DNA of 64,000 nt from Girardinichthys multiradiatus (lineage: Eukaryota; Chordata; Actinopteri; Cyprinodontiformes; Goodeidae), in the NCBI RefSeq assembly GCF_021462225.1, contig NC_061811.1, forward strand, positions 26,063,663 to 26,127,662. Direction: 5' to 3'. The notes under the pieces are model-generated. The model had not been told where the DNA came from, did not search any database, and saw nothing but the letters and a program-made list of their open reading frames with translations. This document shows, in pieces, positions 10,990 through 21,529 of the stretch. Position 1 is the first letter of the stretch, and the number at the start of each line of letters is the position of its first letter. Made by a program: the position numbers and the translations under genes.

Positions 10990-11160
10990 TTACATGAACA
11001 TATTGTACATACTGTGCCTTTTGCCCTTTATTTTACATTCTCTAACGTTTCTATATTTATACCTAATGTCTGCGAGCTGTGAGCGCATGAAACCAAAGTC
11101 AAATTCCTTGTTTGTGCACCCAATGTTGGACAATAAAGCTGATTCTAGTTCAAATCACAT
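10990..11160 (+). repeat. LINE 3' untranslated tail
   Basis: Sequence ending in CAATAAAGCTGATTCTAG, the usual end of fish L2-like LINEs. It fits as the missing 3' end of the LINE at 4289-5290. Confidence 0.5.
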
Positions 11161-11224
11161 CTGTCAGGTCAGCTGCCCTCGTAGTCGAGTTAGTATCCAT
11201 TCTCAGCTCGTGGGAATGATGATA

Positions 11225-12692
11225 CAGTGGGGAGAACAAGTATTTGATACACTGCTGGTATTGCAGGTTTTCCCACTTACAAAGCATGTAGAAGTCTTTA
11301 ATTTTTTATCATAGGTGCTCTTCAACTGTGAGTGACGGAACCTAAAATAAAAATCAAGAAAATCTAAATGTGTGATTTTTAAGTAATAAATTTTCATTTA
11401 ATTGCATGACATAAGTATTTGATACATCACAAAAAGAAAACTTTATATTTGGTACAGAAACCTTTGTTTGCAATTACAGATATCAGATGTTTTCTGCACA
11501 CACTGGAGCAGGGATTTTGGACCACTCCTCCATACAGATCTTCTCCAGATTTTTCAGGTTTCAGGGCTATCGCTTGGCAATACGGACTTTCAGCTCCTTC
11601 CAAAGATTTTCGATTGGGTTCAGGTCTGGAGACTGGCTAGACCACTCCAGGACCTTGAGATGGTTTTTACGGAGCCACTCCTTAGTTGCCCTGGCTGTGT
11701 GCTTCAGGTCATTGTCATGCTGGAAGACCCAGCCACGACCCATCTTCAATGCCCTTACTGAGGGAAGGAGGTTGTTGGCTAAGATCTCCTGAAACATGGC
11801 CCTATCCATCCTCCCCACAATATGGTGCAGTCGTCCTCTCCCCTTTGGAGAAAAGCATCCCCAAAGAATGATGTTTCCACCTCCGTGTTTTACGGTAGGG
11901 ATGGTGTTCTTGGGGTTGTAATCATCCTTCTTCTTCCTCCAAACACGGTGAGTGGAGTTTACACCAAAAAGCTCAATTTTCACATAACCTTCTCCCATTC
12001 CTCCTCTGGATTATCCAGATGGTCACTGGCAAACTTCAGACGGGCCTTGGCATGAACTGGCTTGACCAGGGGGACTTTGCGTGTGCTGCAGGATTTTAAT
12101 CCATGGTGGTGTAGTGTTACTATTGGTCTTCTTTGAGACTGTGGTCCCAGCTCTCTTCAGGTCATTGACTAGGTTCTTCCATGTAGTTCTGGGCTGATCC
12201 TTCACCTTCCTCATGATCATTGATGCCCACGAGGTGAGATCTTGCATGGAGCCCCAGACCGAGGGAGATTGACCGTCATCTTGAACTTCTTCCATTTTTT
12301 TATAATTGCCCCAACAGTTGTTGCCTTCTCACCAAGCTGCTTGGCTATTTTCCTTCAAACAGGTGCAGGTAATGATAATACAGGTTATCGGGTAATAATT
12401 AATACAGGTAATGAGTGAAGAACAGAATGGCTTCTTAAAGAAGAACCAACAGTCCTGTGAGAGCTGAAACTCTTACTGGTTGTTTGATGATCAAATACTT
12501 ATGCAATAAAATGCAAATTAATTACTTTAAAATCACACAATGTGATTTTCTGGATTTCTGTTTTAGATTCTATACAGTAGGTACTCTTTTAGTTGAAGAG
12601 TACCTATGATAAAAATTAAAGACTTCTACATGCTTTGCAAGTGGGAAAACCTGCAAGATTGGCAGTGTATCAAATACTTGTTCTTCCCACTG
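11225..12692 (-). mobile_element. Tc1-like transposon with long terminal inverted repeats
   Basis: 1468 bp flanked by TA on both sides. The ends are CAGTGGGGAGAACAAGTATT and its reverse complement (GAACAAGTA against TACTTGTTC with small mismatches). Similarity between the ends continues for about 200 bp, broken by small differences. It carries a decayed transposase on the minus strand. Non-autonomous now. Confidence 0.88.
11567..12350 (-). pseudogene. Tc1 transposase, decayed
   Basis: The C-terminal half is an open frame (11998 to 11567). It shows the Tc1 core phrases [15 protein letters not shown] and [15 protein letters not shown] with the second Asp, then [14 protein letters not shown] with the Glu. 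The first catalytic Asp region is altered, reading VKIELFGVN where WSDESKFELFG-type sequence is expected. The N-terminal helix-turn-helix part lies at about 12350-12023 in another frame, so at least one frameshift separates the halves. Confidence 0.8.
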
Positions 12693-12894
12693 TATATCAC
12701 TCCTCACCTGTCATCTTTCTTGTACCTCCATCAATCTTGAAAATTTTCTTGTGAATAATAGAACACTTTATCGACAGTTATTTCTTGGTCTATTAGCCTG
12801 GATTTGGAGTTTTAAAGGCTGCTTAGCATTAGCATTAGCAGCATTCCAGCAGGTGAGTGTCTAGGTGACTAACCTGGCATGGCGTCAATTCTAC

Positions 12895-14390
12895 ACAATG
12901 CAGCCAAAAAGTATGCACCCCCTTACAAAGTTTTTGTTTTTTACCTTTCACTCTGCTTAGTTGTTTAAGATAATCAAACTAATTTCAATATCATATAAAC
13001 ATAATCTTAGTCAACAAACAAAAATATCAATCATTTTTTGATTTATCAAGGACAAAAATTAACTATAATTAACCACATTTTTGCCATGCTGAGCTAAATT
13101 TCATTAGCCACACTTTACTGCAAACCTGCACAACCAAGAAATTGTTGAAAAAGAACCTCTCTGACAACATGAAGTAGGCAATAATATTTCCAAAAGAAAT
13201 TCAAGCACAGATAAAAAAAACAAAGTCACTGACATTTGTCAGTCTAGAAAGGGTTGCAAAGCAATTTCTAAAGCTTTGGGATGCTAGCGGACAACATTCA
13301 GAGCCATTATCACCAAATAGAAAAAACTTGGAACAATGGTGAAGCTTCCCAGAAGTGGTTGATCTACAAGAATTGCTCCATAAGTCCATCAGCGACCCAT
13401 CCTAGAGGCCAAAAGAGAACACCAAACAACATCTTAGAGACTAAATTAACATATTAAGATCTGCTGTTAGGTTTCAAGGTGCAGTTTCAAAAAATGTTTA
13501 AACACTTTTTTTCTTCATTTTACACCAGACTATTGTTTGAAATGATTTTCACAAAAAGACTAGATACACTGACAACTAAAGAAACAGCACACACATCGAG
13601 GACTAAAATGCCAGCAAGATGCAAAGCCACAATGTATGTAAATGTAACAAAAACTCAAATCATATTCAGCACATGTGATAAATAAGCAGATGTCCCTCTG
13701 GTGAAATAAGCCACTAAATAAATCCTGCAGTCTGCAAACCTTTTGTACAGTAAAAAACAGTAGTAAAAAAAAAATGTCATAGTGCAAATTTACAATAATT
13801 ACATGGAGATCATCTGTGTTTCACAACTGTCGATGGGGTCATGACAGAAAGTTCTCCATCTACCTACATTTTCACAATGAAGCATAAGCATCTGCTTGGT
13901 GTAAAGGCTCAGCACTCATTGTGTTGGTGTTGTATTTATCAGAGACCAAATCTATAAAAGTATTCACTCCAGCAAAAAAAAGGTACACTGACAGAGTTCA
14001 AATTTGATTTGTGTAAAATAATATTAAAAAACCCTGTGTAGCGGTAAACAAACTCCGCACATCACCCTGAACACAGCATCAACATGGTGAAACATGGTGG
14101 TGGCACAATCATGCTGTGAGAATGCTTCTACTTCAGCCAAAATAGAGAAGCTGTTTAGAGTTTAAGGGAAGATGGATTTAACTAAATACAGGGTGGTATA
14201 GGAGCAAAACTTGTTCACGCCTGCAAAAGACTGAGGTTTAAGTTCACCATCAAGTAGGACAATAACCCTAAACAAACAGCCAGAGCTACAACAGAAATGG
14301 TTTAGATCAAACCATACTGAAAACAAATGTATTACACACTTGAACCATATGATCATGTCTTTTTCCTTCCACTTGACAATTATGTGCTAC
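12895..14390 (+). mobile_element. Tc1/mariner relic
   Basis: Begins with a terminal-repeat-like stretch (CCAAAAAGTATGCACCCCC). At about 14085-14130 it contains the degenerate transposase phrase VKHGGGTIML*ECF, and near 14260-14310 the region before DDE residue two (PKQTARATTEMV in pieces). Stops throughout. Borders approximate. Confidence 0.55.
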
Positions 14391-14399
14391 TCTGAAAAC

Positions 14400-15370
14400 T
14401 TTTGCAAGGGACTGCGTTTTCCTTTTCTAAGCCAGGGTTTTCAGTTTTTTCTGTTTCTTAAGCCGACAGACCCTTTCACCATAACAGAAATAATGTTGAA
14501 CTGCAAATTTTACTTGCTCACTGTGTTCTGCACAACACCACCGCTAGCTGAACATGGAGAAACAGAAAACTCAACAAGTTTCTTGTCAACAGATTATTGC
14601 AGCAGATATATCACTGGCTGAAAATGCTAAAAAATTTAACAAATGGAAATATAATTTGAACATCATGGTTCAAATACAATTAATACAGGACACTAAAACC
14701 ATGCAGAGGGGTTAACCTATAACTTTCACTAGTCTAGACGGATTATAGTTTTCTATTTAAATTTAATTTAAAATAGGCGTAAAAACGGGAACAAGGATCA
14801 AACTTAAAATGCTCCATTCAACGGTTTTCCAGCTCATGTCAGAGTAATGGTTAACTGTGCACATAGGGGTGGGTTCTCATGGCAGTCCACTCAGTAGATG
14901 TTTCATTTCATTTGAATAACTGGATTTTTTTAAACCACCATTCAGTTGTGCAGGTGTTATTATAGAGTGTATCAAACAAGTCACGCCTGAAAGTCTACAC
15001 AACACTTTACGAGTAACCCCCCCCCTCCCCCGTTCCTCCTCTCCCAGCAGGATTCTTCATCAAAACAGCAAATCAATTTCTCCCAGTAGTGGCCAGTTTA
15101 CAGACCAATATTAGAAATCGCGCTTAAATACAGCCGATTAACAATTTTCACATCCAATTCTGAGATGCGCTACTTGTTCTCGATACTAAAATAAATAAAT
15201 AAAAATCTCATTACAATTCGCCGCTGCCAAAGTACTTGATATGTAAGTTTGCACGTTGTCTGTATAGCGTTAATTATCCCGATTCACCATAACCTGCGAC
15301 CCACTCTGCTGTCTGTTATGTCCCATAAAACGAAATAAAGCAGGTTAATGTTAGATTACAAAGGTCCACT
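14400..15370. other. Interval without recognised gene
   Basis: AT-rich DNA with a short C-rich run at about 15018-15035. No exon or transposase phrase recognised. On the proposed model it is intron of the minus-strand secreted-protein gene. Confidence 0.4.
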
Positions 15371-15372
15371 TA

Positions 15373-15480
15373 CCAGAGTGAGCTTTATCTGGCAACACGC
15401 ATCTCATCGACCTATTCTGTCGCGATTGTGCAACATGTGCGGTTCCTGATAAACACATCTGAACCGCCCCGCTGCGTGTC
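15373..15480 (-). other. Probable non-coding first exon and promoter of the minus-strand secreted-protein gene
   Basis: A CpG-richer block ending on the minus strand in a strong splice donor, CTCTG|GTAAGTGG (donor at 15371-15372). The next plausible acceptor-bounded exon on that strand with a start codon is the signal-peptide exon at 2694-2830. The upstream edge of this exon cannot be set from sequence. Pairing these two exons is an inference from strand, order and splice signals. Confidence 0.4.
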
Positions 15481-15995
15481 ATTACCCCCGAAACGGCGCT
15501 GTGGTTGGGAGGAGGTGGATTCCCTGATGGTAGGTTGCGATCCCCTCGGTGAGTCCTGAATGGCTTTCTGTCCAGATCCCTAAAAATGTGGGTTTAATTA
15601 AGTTTGATTTAAGAAATGAAGAGCGGATATTTTCTTCCTTGAAAATAGTCAAAGTTAAATCTTTGAACTTTTTCTTCTTTATTATTAACTCCTCCAAATA
15701 ATGATGATTCACACTTTTCACTAAAACTGTCTCCATTGGTTCCCCAAGTTGATCATAAGAGAAGAATTACAAACGAAAAATATGCCGCAGCATCCGTGCT
15801 TCCAGATGTCTCCCAGTTGTCGTTTGCAGTATTTCCCCCAACTGACTGCTCTATTTTCTGCTGTAATGAGTTTCAAATGATGAAGGAACTAGACACATTC
15901 ATAATAACACACTTGATGACTCTCCTGGCCTTTAAAAGCAGCATTAGACACACATGAAGGTGCGTCAGTTCCTTCAGAGGAAAGTACATGGGGGG

Positions 15996-15998
<3 letters not shown>

Positions 15999-16075
<77 letters not shown>
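15999..16075. repeat. (AT)n microsatellite
   Basis: About 38 uninterrupted AT units, preceded by a run of G and followed directly by the end of a Tc1 transposon, whose TA target site is the last unit. The Tyr-Ile frames across it are artefacts. Confidence 0.97.
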
Positions 16076-16078
<3 letters not shown>

Positions 16079-17662
16079 TACAGACCAAAAGTTTGGACAC
16101 ACCTCATTCAAAGAGTTTTCTTTATTTTCATGACTATGAATATTGTAGCTTCACACTGAAGGCATCAAAACTGTGAATTAACACATGTGGAATTATATAC
16201 TGAACAAAAACGTGTGAAACAACTGAAAATATGTCTTATATTCTAGGTTCTTCAAAGTAGCCACCTTTTGCTTTGATTATTGCTCCGCACACTCTTGGTA
16301 TTCTGTTGATGAGCTTCAAGAGGTAGTCACCTGAAATTGTTTTCCAACAGTCTTGAAGGAGTTCCCAGAGATGCTTAACACTTGTTGGCCCTTTTGCCTT
16401 CACTCTGCGGTCCAGTTCACTCCAAACCATCTCGATTGGGTTCAGGTCCGGTGACTGCGGAGGCCAGGTCATCTGGCGCAGCACCCCATCACTCTCCTTC
16501 TTGGTCAAATAGCCCTTACACAGCCTGGAGGTGTGTTTGGGGTCATTGTCCTGTTGAAAAATAAATGATGGTCCAATTAAACGCAAACCGGATGCAAGAT
16601 GCTGTGGTAGCCATGCTGGTTCAATATGCCTTCAATTTTGAATAAATCACCAGCAAAGCACCCCCACACCATCACACCTCTTCCTCCACGCTTCACGGTG
16701 GGAACCAGGCATGTAGAGTCCATCCGTTCACCTCTTCTGCGCCACACAAAGACACGGTGGTTGGAACCAAAGATCTCAAACTTGGACTCATCAGACCAAA
16801 GCACAGATTTCCACTGGTCTAATGTCCATTCCTTGTGTTCTTTAGCCCAAACAAGTCTCTGCTGCTTGTTGCCTGTCCTGAGCAGTGGTTTCCTAGCAGC
16901 TATTTTACCATGAAGGCCTGATTCACACAGTCTCCTCTTAACAGTTGTTCTAGAGATGTGTCTGCTGCTAGAACTCTGTGTGGCATTGACCTGTTTCTAA
17001 TCTGAGCTACCTACGATTTCTGAGGCTGGTGACTCGGATGAACTTATTGTCCACAGCAGAGGTGACTCTTGGTCTTCCTTTCCTGGGGTGCTCTTCATGT
17101 GAGCCAGTGTCTTTGTAGCGCTTGATGATTTTTGCGACTGCACTTGGGGACACTTTCAAAGTTTTCCCAATTGTTCGGACTGACTGACCTTCATTTCTTA
17201 AAGTAATGATGGCCACTCGTTTTTCTTTACTTTGCTGCTTTTTTCTTACCATAATACAAATTCTAACAGTCTATTCAGTAGGACTATCAGCTGTGTACTG
17301 TATCCACCTCCTGGACAACACAACTGATGGTCCCAACCCCATTTATAAGGCTTGAAATCCCACTTATTAAACCTGACAAGGCACACCAGTGAAGTGAAAA
17401 CCATTTCAGGTGACTACCTCTTGAAGCTCATCAACAGAATGCCAAGAGTGTGCGGAGCAGTTAATCAAAGCAAAAAGTGGCTACTTTGAAGAACCTAGAA
17501 TATAAGACATATTTTCAGTTGTTTCACACTTTTTTGTTCAGTATATAATTCCACATGTGTTAATTCATAGTTTTGATGCCTTCAGTGTGAAGCTACAATA
17601 TTCATAGTCATGAAAATAAAAACTCTTTGAACGAGGTGTGTCCAAACCTTTGGTCTGTACTG
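16076..17662 (-). mobile_element. Tc1-like transposon with ~250-bp inverted repeats
   Basis: Ends CAGTACAGACCAAAAGTTTG and its near reverse complement (CAAACCTTTGGTCTGTACTG), each next to TA. The inverted similarity runs inward for about 250 bp and reaches into the transposase C-terminus, since GTGGCTACTTTGAAGAACC is present at both ends. 1587 bp in total. The transposase inside is broken. Confidence 0.9.
16236..17252 (-). pseudogene. Tc1 transposase, frameshifted
   Basis: Reading from 17252: N-terminal paired-like domain MVRKKQQSKEKRVAIITLRN with a second helix-turn-helix (SPSAVAKIIKRYKDTG) and the GRPR linker. After a break, MLWSDESKFEIFG holds the first Asp and GVMVWGCFAG follows. After another frame change, FQQDNDPKHTSR holds the second Asp and PDLNPIEMVWSEL the Glu. 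All three catalytic positions survive but at least two frame breaks separate them, so no working enzyme is encoded. Confidence 0.88.
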
Positions 17663-17679
17663 TATATCCTTGCAAAGAT

Positions 17680-18082
17680 CTTGTCTTTCAAAGGAATTAT
17701 TGGGCTCATATTTATGCACACTTGAAGAAAAATTAGGTGGTAACTTGCCCATTTTTTGATTGCAACTTTCAAACAAAAATCTTTGAAACACTTGAAACCC
17801 ATAAGAGCAGAACACATAATTCATATTCAATAAAAATTTTTAAACTTGAAATCAAAACAATATCTAATGCTGTTCCACTGGAATCTGTGGAAACCCCTAT
17901 TGATGACAGTGTTTTTAAATTTTTTTTTTTTCCAATTTTTGTCTTTGTTTTGACAACTTGTTAAAATGTTATGTGTTGTAATAACATTTCAGGATGACAT
18001 TGATACTGCCAGGGAGAGTCTCATAAGTGGACTCTGCATTTTCCTCATCGAGGACCCTGATGACCTTGTGCAGGAGTATATG
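17680..18082 (+). pseudogene. C2H2 zinc-finger fragment and adjacent spliced-type exon of a repetitive fish gene family
   Basis: At 17740-17800 the plus strand encodes a single classical finger with C-x4-C-x12-H-x4-H spacing (CPFFDCNFQTK ... THKSRTH). The same frame upstream (RNYWAHIYAHLKKN) is cut by a TAG stop. About 190 bp on, 17993-18082 is a clean 30-codon open block bounded by TTTCAG| and ATG|GTAAGT, encoding DDIDTARESLISGLCIFLIE and then DPDDLVQEYM. Together they recall the multi-copy fish proteins with fingers and SAM-type regions, but I cannot name the family with confidence. It is probably a decayed copy; the exon itself looks intact. Confidence 0.45.
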
Positions 18083-18724
18083 GTAAGTTTGTGTAAACAT
18101 AGGCAATATGCTAAGCATAATATTTTTATGATGTTACTGGGACTCGAGTTTAAGTTATTTACCATTTTAAAGGTTCAATATCACTGGGGTGTAAAGCAGT
18201 ATTTTCCAGTTACTTAGATGGAATTTTCTGAAAATTTGGCAAAAACATCCAGTTGGACTTAAGAATAAACTGAATAGGTTTTTGTGATATATATATGTGT
18301 GGGTGGGTACGAGGAACAGAGAAACATTTTTAACTAGAATAAATTGTTTCTAAATAAACATGAATCTGGCACATACAAAGCATTTTACAGTGTAAACAAT
18401 AATCTGTTTCTTTTTCTTGAACAAGATGTTTAATATTTTTATACAGTTTTGCCTCAATTACTGCTCTGGGTGTGTTCATCTTTTAGGAAATGGCATGTTT
18501 TATTTGACTATTAAATTAGATGATTATTTAATTGATTAAATGGGATTAACCCAATCGTTTCAACCCTACTGTAAAGTATAAAAGTAAGATCTAAATGTGT
18601 TTTAAAAAAAATCTAAAAATAAATTCTTATTTTATCACCAGGACATGACTAAGTCTACTACACCACAGTGCCATAGAAGCAACAACTGTTGGAATCTACA
18701 TATCTAGAGGAACTCCCAACAGTG

Positions 18725-19165
18725 ACAATAAGTGCAATGTGTGCATCAAACTCCATTTATAATATAATGCTGTTCTATAACGGATGTAAAATGTGCCATT
18801 TTGACAGTTTGTCCAGGTTATAGAATATAATGTGTGGGTAGGGAGGGGCGGTGGGATATGATACCAGTTTTGTTGTACGTTTTGGAGCAATGTGTGCATC
18901 AATACACCATTTATAATGTAATGCTGTGCCATTTTGACTGTTCTTCCAGGTTATGAAATAAAATGACTGCACCAATGAGCCAATGCAATAATTGTTAATG
19001 AGCGTTTGCATTTAAAAACAAACTGACATTTCATGTGTGTGGGGGTCCAAATACCAGTTTTGTTGTACGTTTTGGTGCAATTTTTTTTTTTTATCAATAC
19101 ACCATTTATAATGGCTTTAAAATGTGCCATTTTAACTTTTTGCATGTCATTGAATAAAAGCTTTT
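18725..19165 (+). repeat. Diverged three-copy tandem repeat
   Basis: Units of roughly 150-180 bp share the order: CACCATTTATAATG (or CTCCATTTATAATA), then ATGTGCCATTTTGAC, then CAGGTTATAGAATA-like, then CCAGTTTTGTTGTACGTTTTGG. The first two elements occur at about 18750, 18904 and 19102. The TTGTTGTACG element occurs twice, before copies two and three. No coding potential. Confidence 0.6.
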
Positions 19166-19329
19166 ATTGTGTCAAATGTTTTCTAGATGTCAACTTATTT
19201 GGTGGGAGAAAAGTGGGTAACAAGATGTTGAAAATAGATTGTAGAATAGAACTTAATTTACATTTAAAATTTGGTTTTAATTTAGAATAATGTATTTTTT
19301 GGGTAACATTTATTTTGAAATTTTTAATA

Positions 19330-19565
19330 TTAAAGTATTAACATTATCAAGGTGTCATTAGCATATAAAATGAATGTTGAATTTAAGTAATCAAATTGTG
19401 CTGGAATAAATGATTGAGTGGTGCTGAAGTCAAAATCAAATACTTGTGTTTGCTGAATATAACAACTTTGTGTCAATTGAACACAACAGTGTAGATTGCT
19501 GCCAAAGTAAAAACTTTGTGTGCAACCAATGTCCACTATTGAATTGAGTAAATCCAATGCATTAT
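19330..19565. repeat. Unclassified repeat with short ACAC/GTGT inverted motifs
   Basis: Contains repeated CTTTGTGT and ACACAA words (AACTTTGTGTCAATTGAACACAACAG) that can fold back. It ends in TTTTTTTCAG directly before the Tc1 fragment. Probably the edge of a DNA transposon; no class assigned. Confidence 0.3.
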
Positions 19566-20040
19566 TTTTTTCAGTGATGCTGGTGCGGTTGGCCCTGGGT
19601 TCCTCCTAATGCAGGACAATGCTAGACCTCATGTGGCTGGAGTGTATCAGCAGTTCCTGCAAGATGAAGACATTGAAGCTATGGACTGGCCCGCCCGTTC
19701 CCCAGATCTGAACCCAATGGAGCACATCTGGGACACCATGTCTTGCTCCATCCACCAACGTTATGTTGCACCACAAACTGTCCAGGAGTTGGCGGTTGCT
19801 TTAGTCCAGGTCTGGGAGGAGATCCCTCAGGAGACCATCCGCCGTCTCATCAGGAGCATGTCCAGGCATTGTAGGGAGGTCCTAAAGGCACGTGGAGGCC
19901 ACACACAATACTGAGTCATTTTGACTTGTTTTAAGGATATTACATCAAAGTTGGATCAGCCTGTAGTGTGTTTTTCCACTTTGATTTTGTGTGTGACTCC
20001 AAATCCAGGCCTCTATTGGTTAATAAAGTCACAGAAAGTG
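19566..20040 (+). pseudogene. 5'-truncated Tc1-like transposase C-terminus
   Basis: A stop-free C-terminal part encoding MQDNARPHVAGVYQQF (second catalytic Asp) and SPDLNPMEHIWDTM (Glu), ending HTQY at 19914. It is followed by transposon 3' sequence. The DNA-binding domain and first Asp are missing, because unrelated repeat sequence begins directly upstream of 19566. Good frame conservation suggests moderate age. Confidence 0.8.
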
Positions 20041-20691
20041 TAATTTTTTCACATTACTCACAACGCATGTTTCAAATCGGGCAAAAGAAGGACACATTTG
20101 TCTGCCGCATTTGACAGACCTTCCGCGCGGCGCTGTGACATAATCGGCCCTCAAGTACAGACTAGGGAGGATCCAGCCCCTGAATTGGGACACATCCTCG
20201 GCCTCCACATGGATCCTCCTCCTTCCTGTTTATTGACCAATAGTAGAGGAGCTGGAGAGAAGAAGGCAGCCCTCCTCATTTGCATAATGAAGCAGAAATG
20301 CATACGATAAAGGAAAAAGAGAGATGAGGAAATGTAAAAAGAACCACGGAATGTGTAAGGAAAAGGAAAAAGAAAATATTTATTTATTGATGAAAACGCA
20401 TGTGTTATGGTGCGTTCACACCGAATGCGGATTCCGCGATAGGAGCGGCCGATTTACATGTTATCCCAATGTAAAGGTGCGTTCAGGAGAGGAGCGGTGC
20501 GAGGCAGTGTGAAGGAGACGAAGGACGCGGTGCGGAAGGCGTGCCGAGCGAAGCGGGAGCGGAGCAAGAGCGATGGACAAGTTGAAAAATTTGAACTTTT
20601 TCCTAAATTTGCATCACGTCAACCAATCAGGGACTGGATGTGGCTGCGACGTAGGGTGAAAACTGCAGCGGAGAAGAAGCGGTTGTCAGTG

Positions 20692-20815
20692 ATGATGGAG
20701 GACCAGATCATAGTGGCGGTGTGCGGCAAGCCAGAGTTGTATGACTCAACTAATTACTTTTATTGAGACAAGTACAGAAAGGACATTTAAAATCGGCAGT
20801 TTTTTTATTGAGCTG
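20692..20815 (+). pseudogene. Harbinger MADF/Myb-like DNA-binding protein, N-terminal remnant
   Basis: From the ATG at 20692 the frame reads MMEDQIIVAVCGKPELYDST, a MADF-domain opening. It continues to NYFY, then a TGA stop followed in frame by DKYRKD. The stop is at a place where Arg is expected, so CGA to TGA decay is likely. The remainder of the gene is missing. Confidence 0.6.
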
Positions 20816-21129
20816 AGATTTATTTACTCACCGAAGACAAATGGCCAGCATTCAGCAGCGTGGATACAGCACCGGTAGTTGGTGTCCCGGAGACCGATTC
20901 GTCTCCCAACGCGGGACAGCAAATCTTCGAACTGGTTCCTGGATAGACGGAAGTACCGCTGAAATCAACCGTCATCCAGACGCAACTCCTGGAGTAGGTG
21001 GTGGTAATCTCCGAACTGTTCCCGTCCCTGAAGAATCTGGTGAATCCAGGGACGTCGACGACGGCGGTGTTTTTCGGCTCTCCACAGGTAAAACACCGTA
21101 ATTAGGTCCGTGAAATCCATGTCCGCCAT
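20810..21129 (-). pseudogene. Harbinger HARBI1-like nuclease, N-terminal remnant
   Basis: From the ATG at 21129 (MADMDFTDLITVFYLWRAEK) the frame passes RRRRRPWIHQILQGREQFG and HHLLQELRLDDG, then a TGA stop, then FQRYFRLSRNQFEDLL in the same frame. This is the usual start of Harbinger DDE nucleases. The catalytic domain is absent. Confidence 0.65.
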
Positions 21130-21310
21130 GTTCAGTTGAAACCAGCAAGCAGCAGAAGCTCCCCCTATTTGATGACGCGGCGAAGCGTTGCTGTTTGTTG
21201 CCATTTGGCAACGCGGAGTTCACACGGAACGTGAAGCGAGCAACAGCACACAAATGACGTGAAATGTTCATAGAATCCGCGTTCGGTGTGAACGCACCAT
21301 TCTAGAATTG

Positions 21311-21412
21311 GGCCGCTCAAGGTGGCAGCAGGTTGGAGTAATATGAGCTATAACAACATTTAATTTCCCTTTGGGATTAATAAAGTATTTTTGAATTGAA
21401 TTGAATTAGGAA
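21311..21412 (+). repeat. LINE 3' end, tail only
   Basis: Contains ATATGAGCTATAACAACATT followed by TTTCCCTTTGGGATTAATAA and an ATTGAATTGAATT tail. It is the same 3' end as the LINEs at 30182-31198 and 35040-40729. A strongly 5'-truncated copy, lying directly beside the Harbinger element. Confidence 0.7.
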
Positions 21413-21529
21413 AAGGATAAACAAAATATATACATTTCTTGATGAAAACACATGTTTAAGGAAAAGGAAAAACAAAATATATATATATCTGCTTTTATTT
21501 TTAATTTTGTCAGAATCGGTCCTCCATAA

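Larger units (their letters stand above)
5330..10990. mobile_element. Non-autonomous DNA element split by the gypsy element
   Basis: Once the gypsy element and one target copy are removed, about 90 bp on the left and 370 bp on the right form a single non-coding repeat lying inside the L2-like LINE. Its ends are imperfect inverted repeats: left ACGTCAAGACGTGTGGTT near 5358, right ACCCAAGCACCTTAAGATC near 10965. An (AT) run at about 5330-5347 adjoins the left end. No coding capacity is visible; class uncertain, hAT-like at best. Confidence 0.35.
20408..21299. mobile_element. Internally deleted PIF/Harbinger transposon
   Basis: Terminal inverted repeats of 27 bp (20408-20434 and 21273-21299; start TGGTGCGTTCACACCGAA) match with one mismatch. 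The 3-bp flanks are TTA and TTC, compatible with the 3-bp target duplication of this superfamily. Inside, the start of a MADF-type DNA-binding protein lies on the plus strand and the start of the HARBI1-like nuclease on the minus strand, in tail-to-tail order, with the remainder of both genes deleted. 892 bp; needs enzymes from elsewhere to move. Confidence 0.78.

Noticed and set aside
15873..16176. Three frames of alternating Tyr-Ile on both strands
   Set aside because: They are translations of the (AT)n microsatellite and have no other content.
19566..19914. Host gene with an exon at 19566 (acceptor-like TTTTTTTCAG)
   Set aside because: The protein is plainly the C-terminus of a Tc1 transposase followed by transposon 3' sequence; the acceptor-like stretch is chance at the junction.
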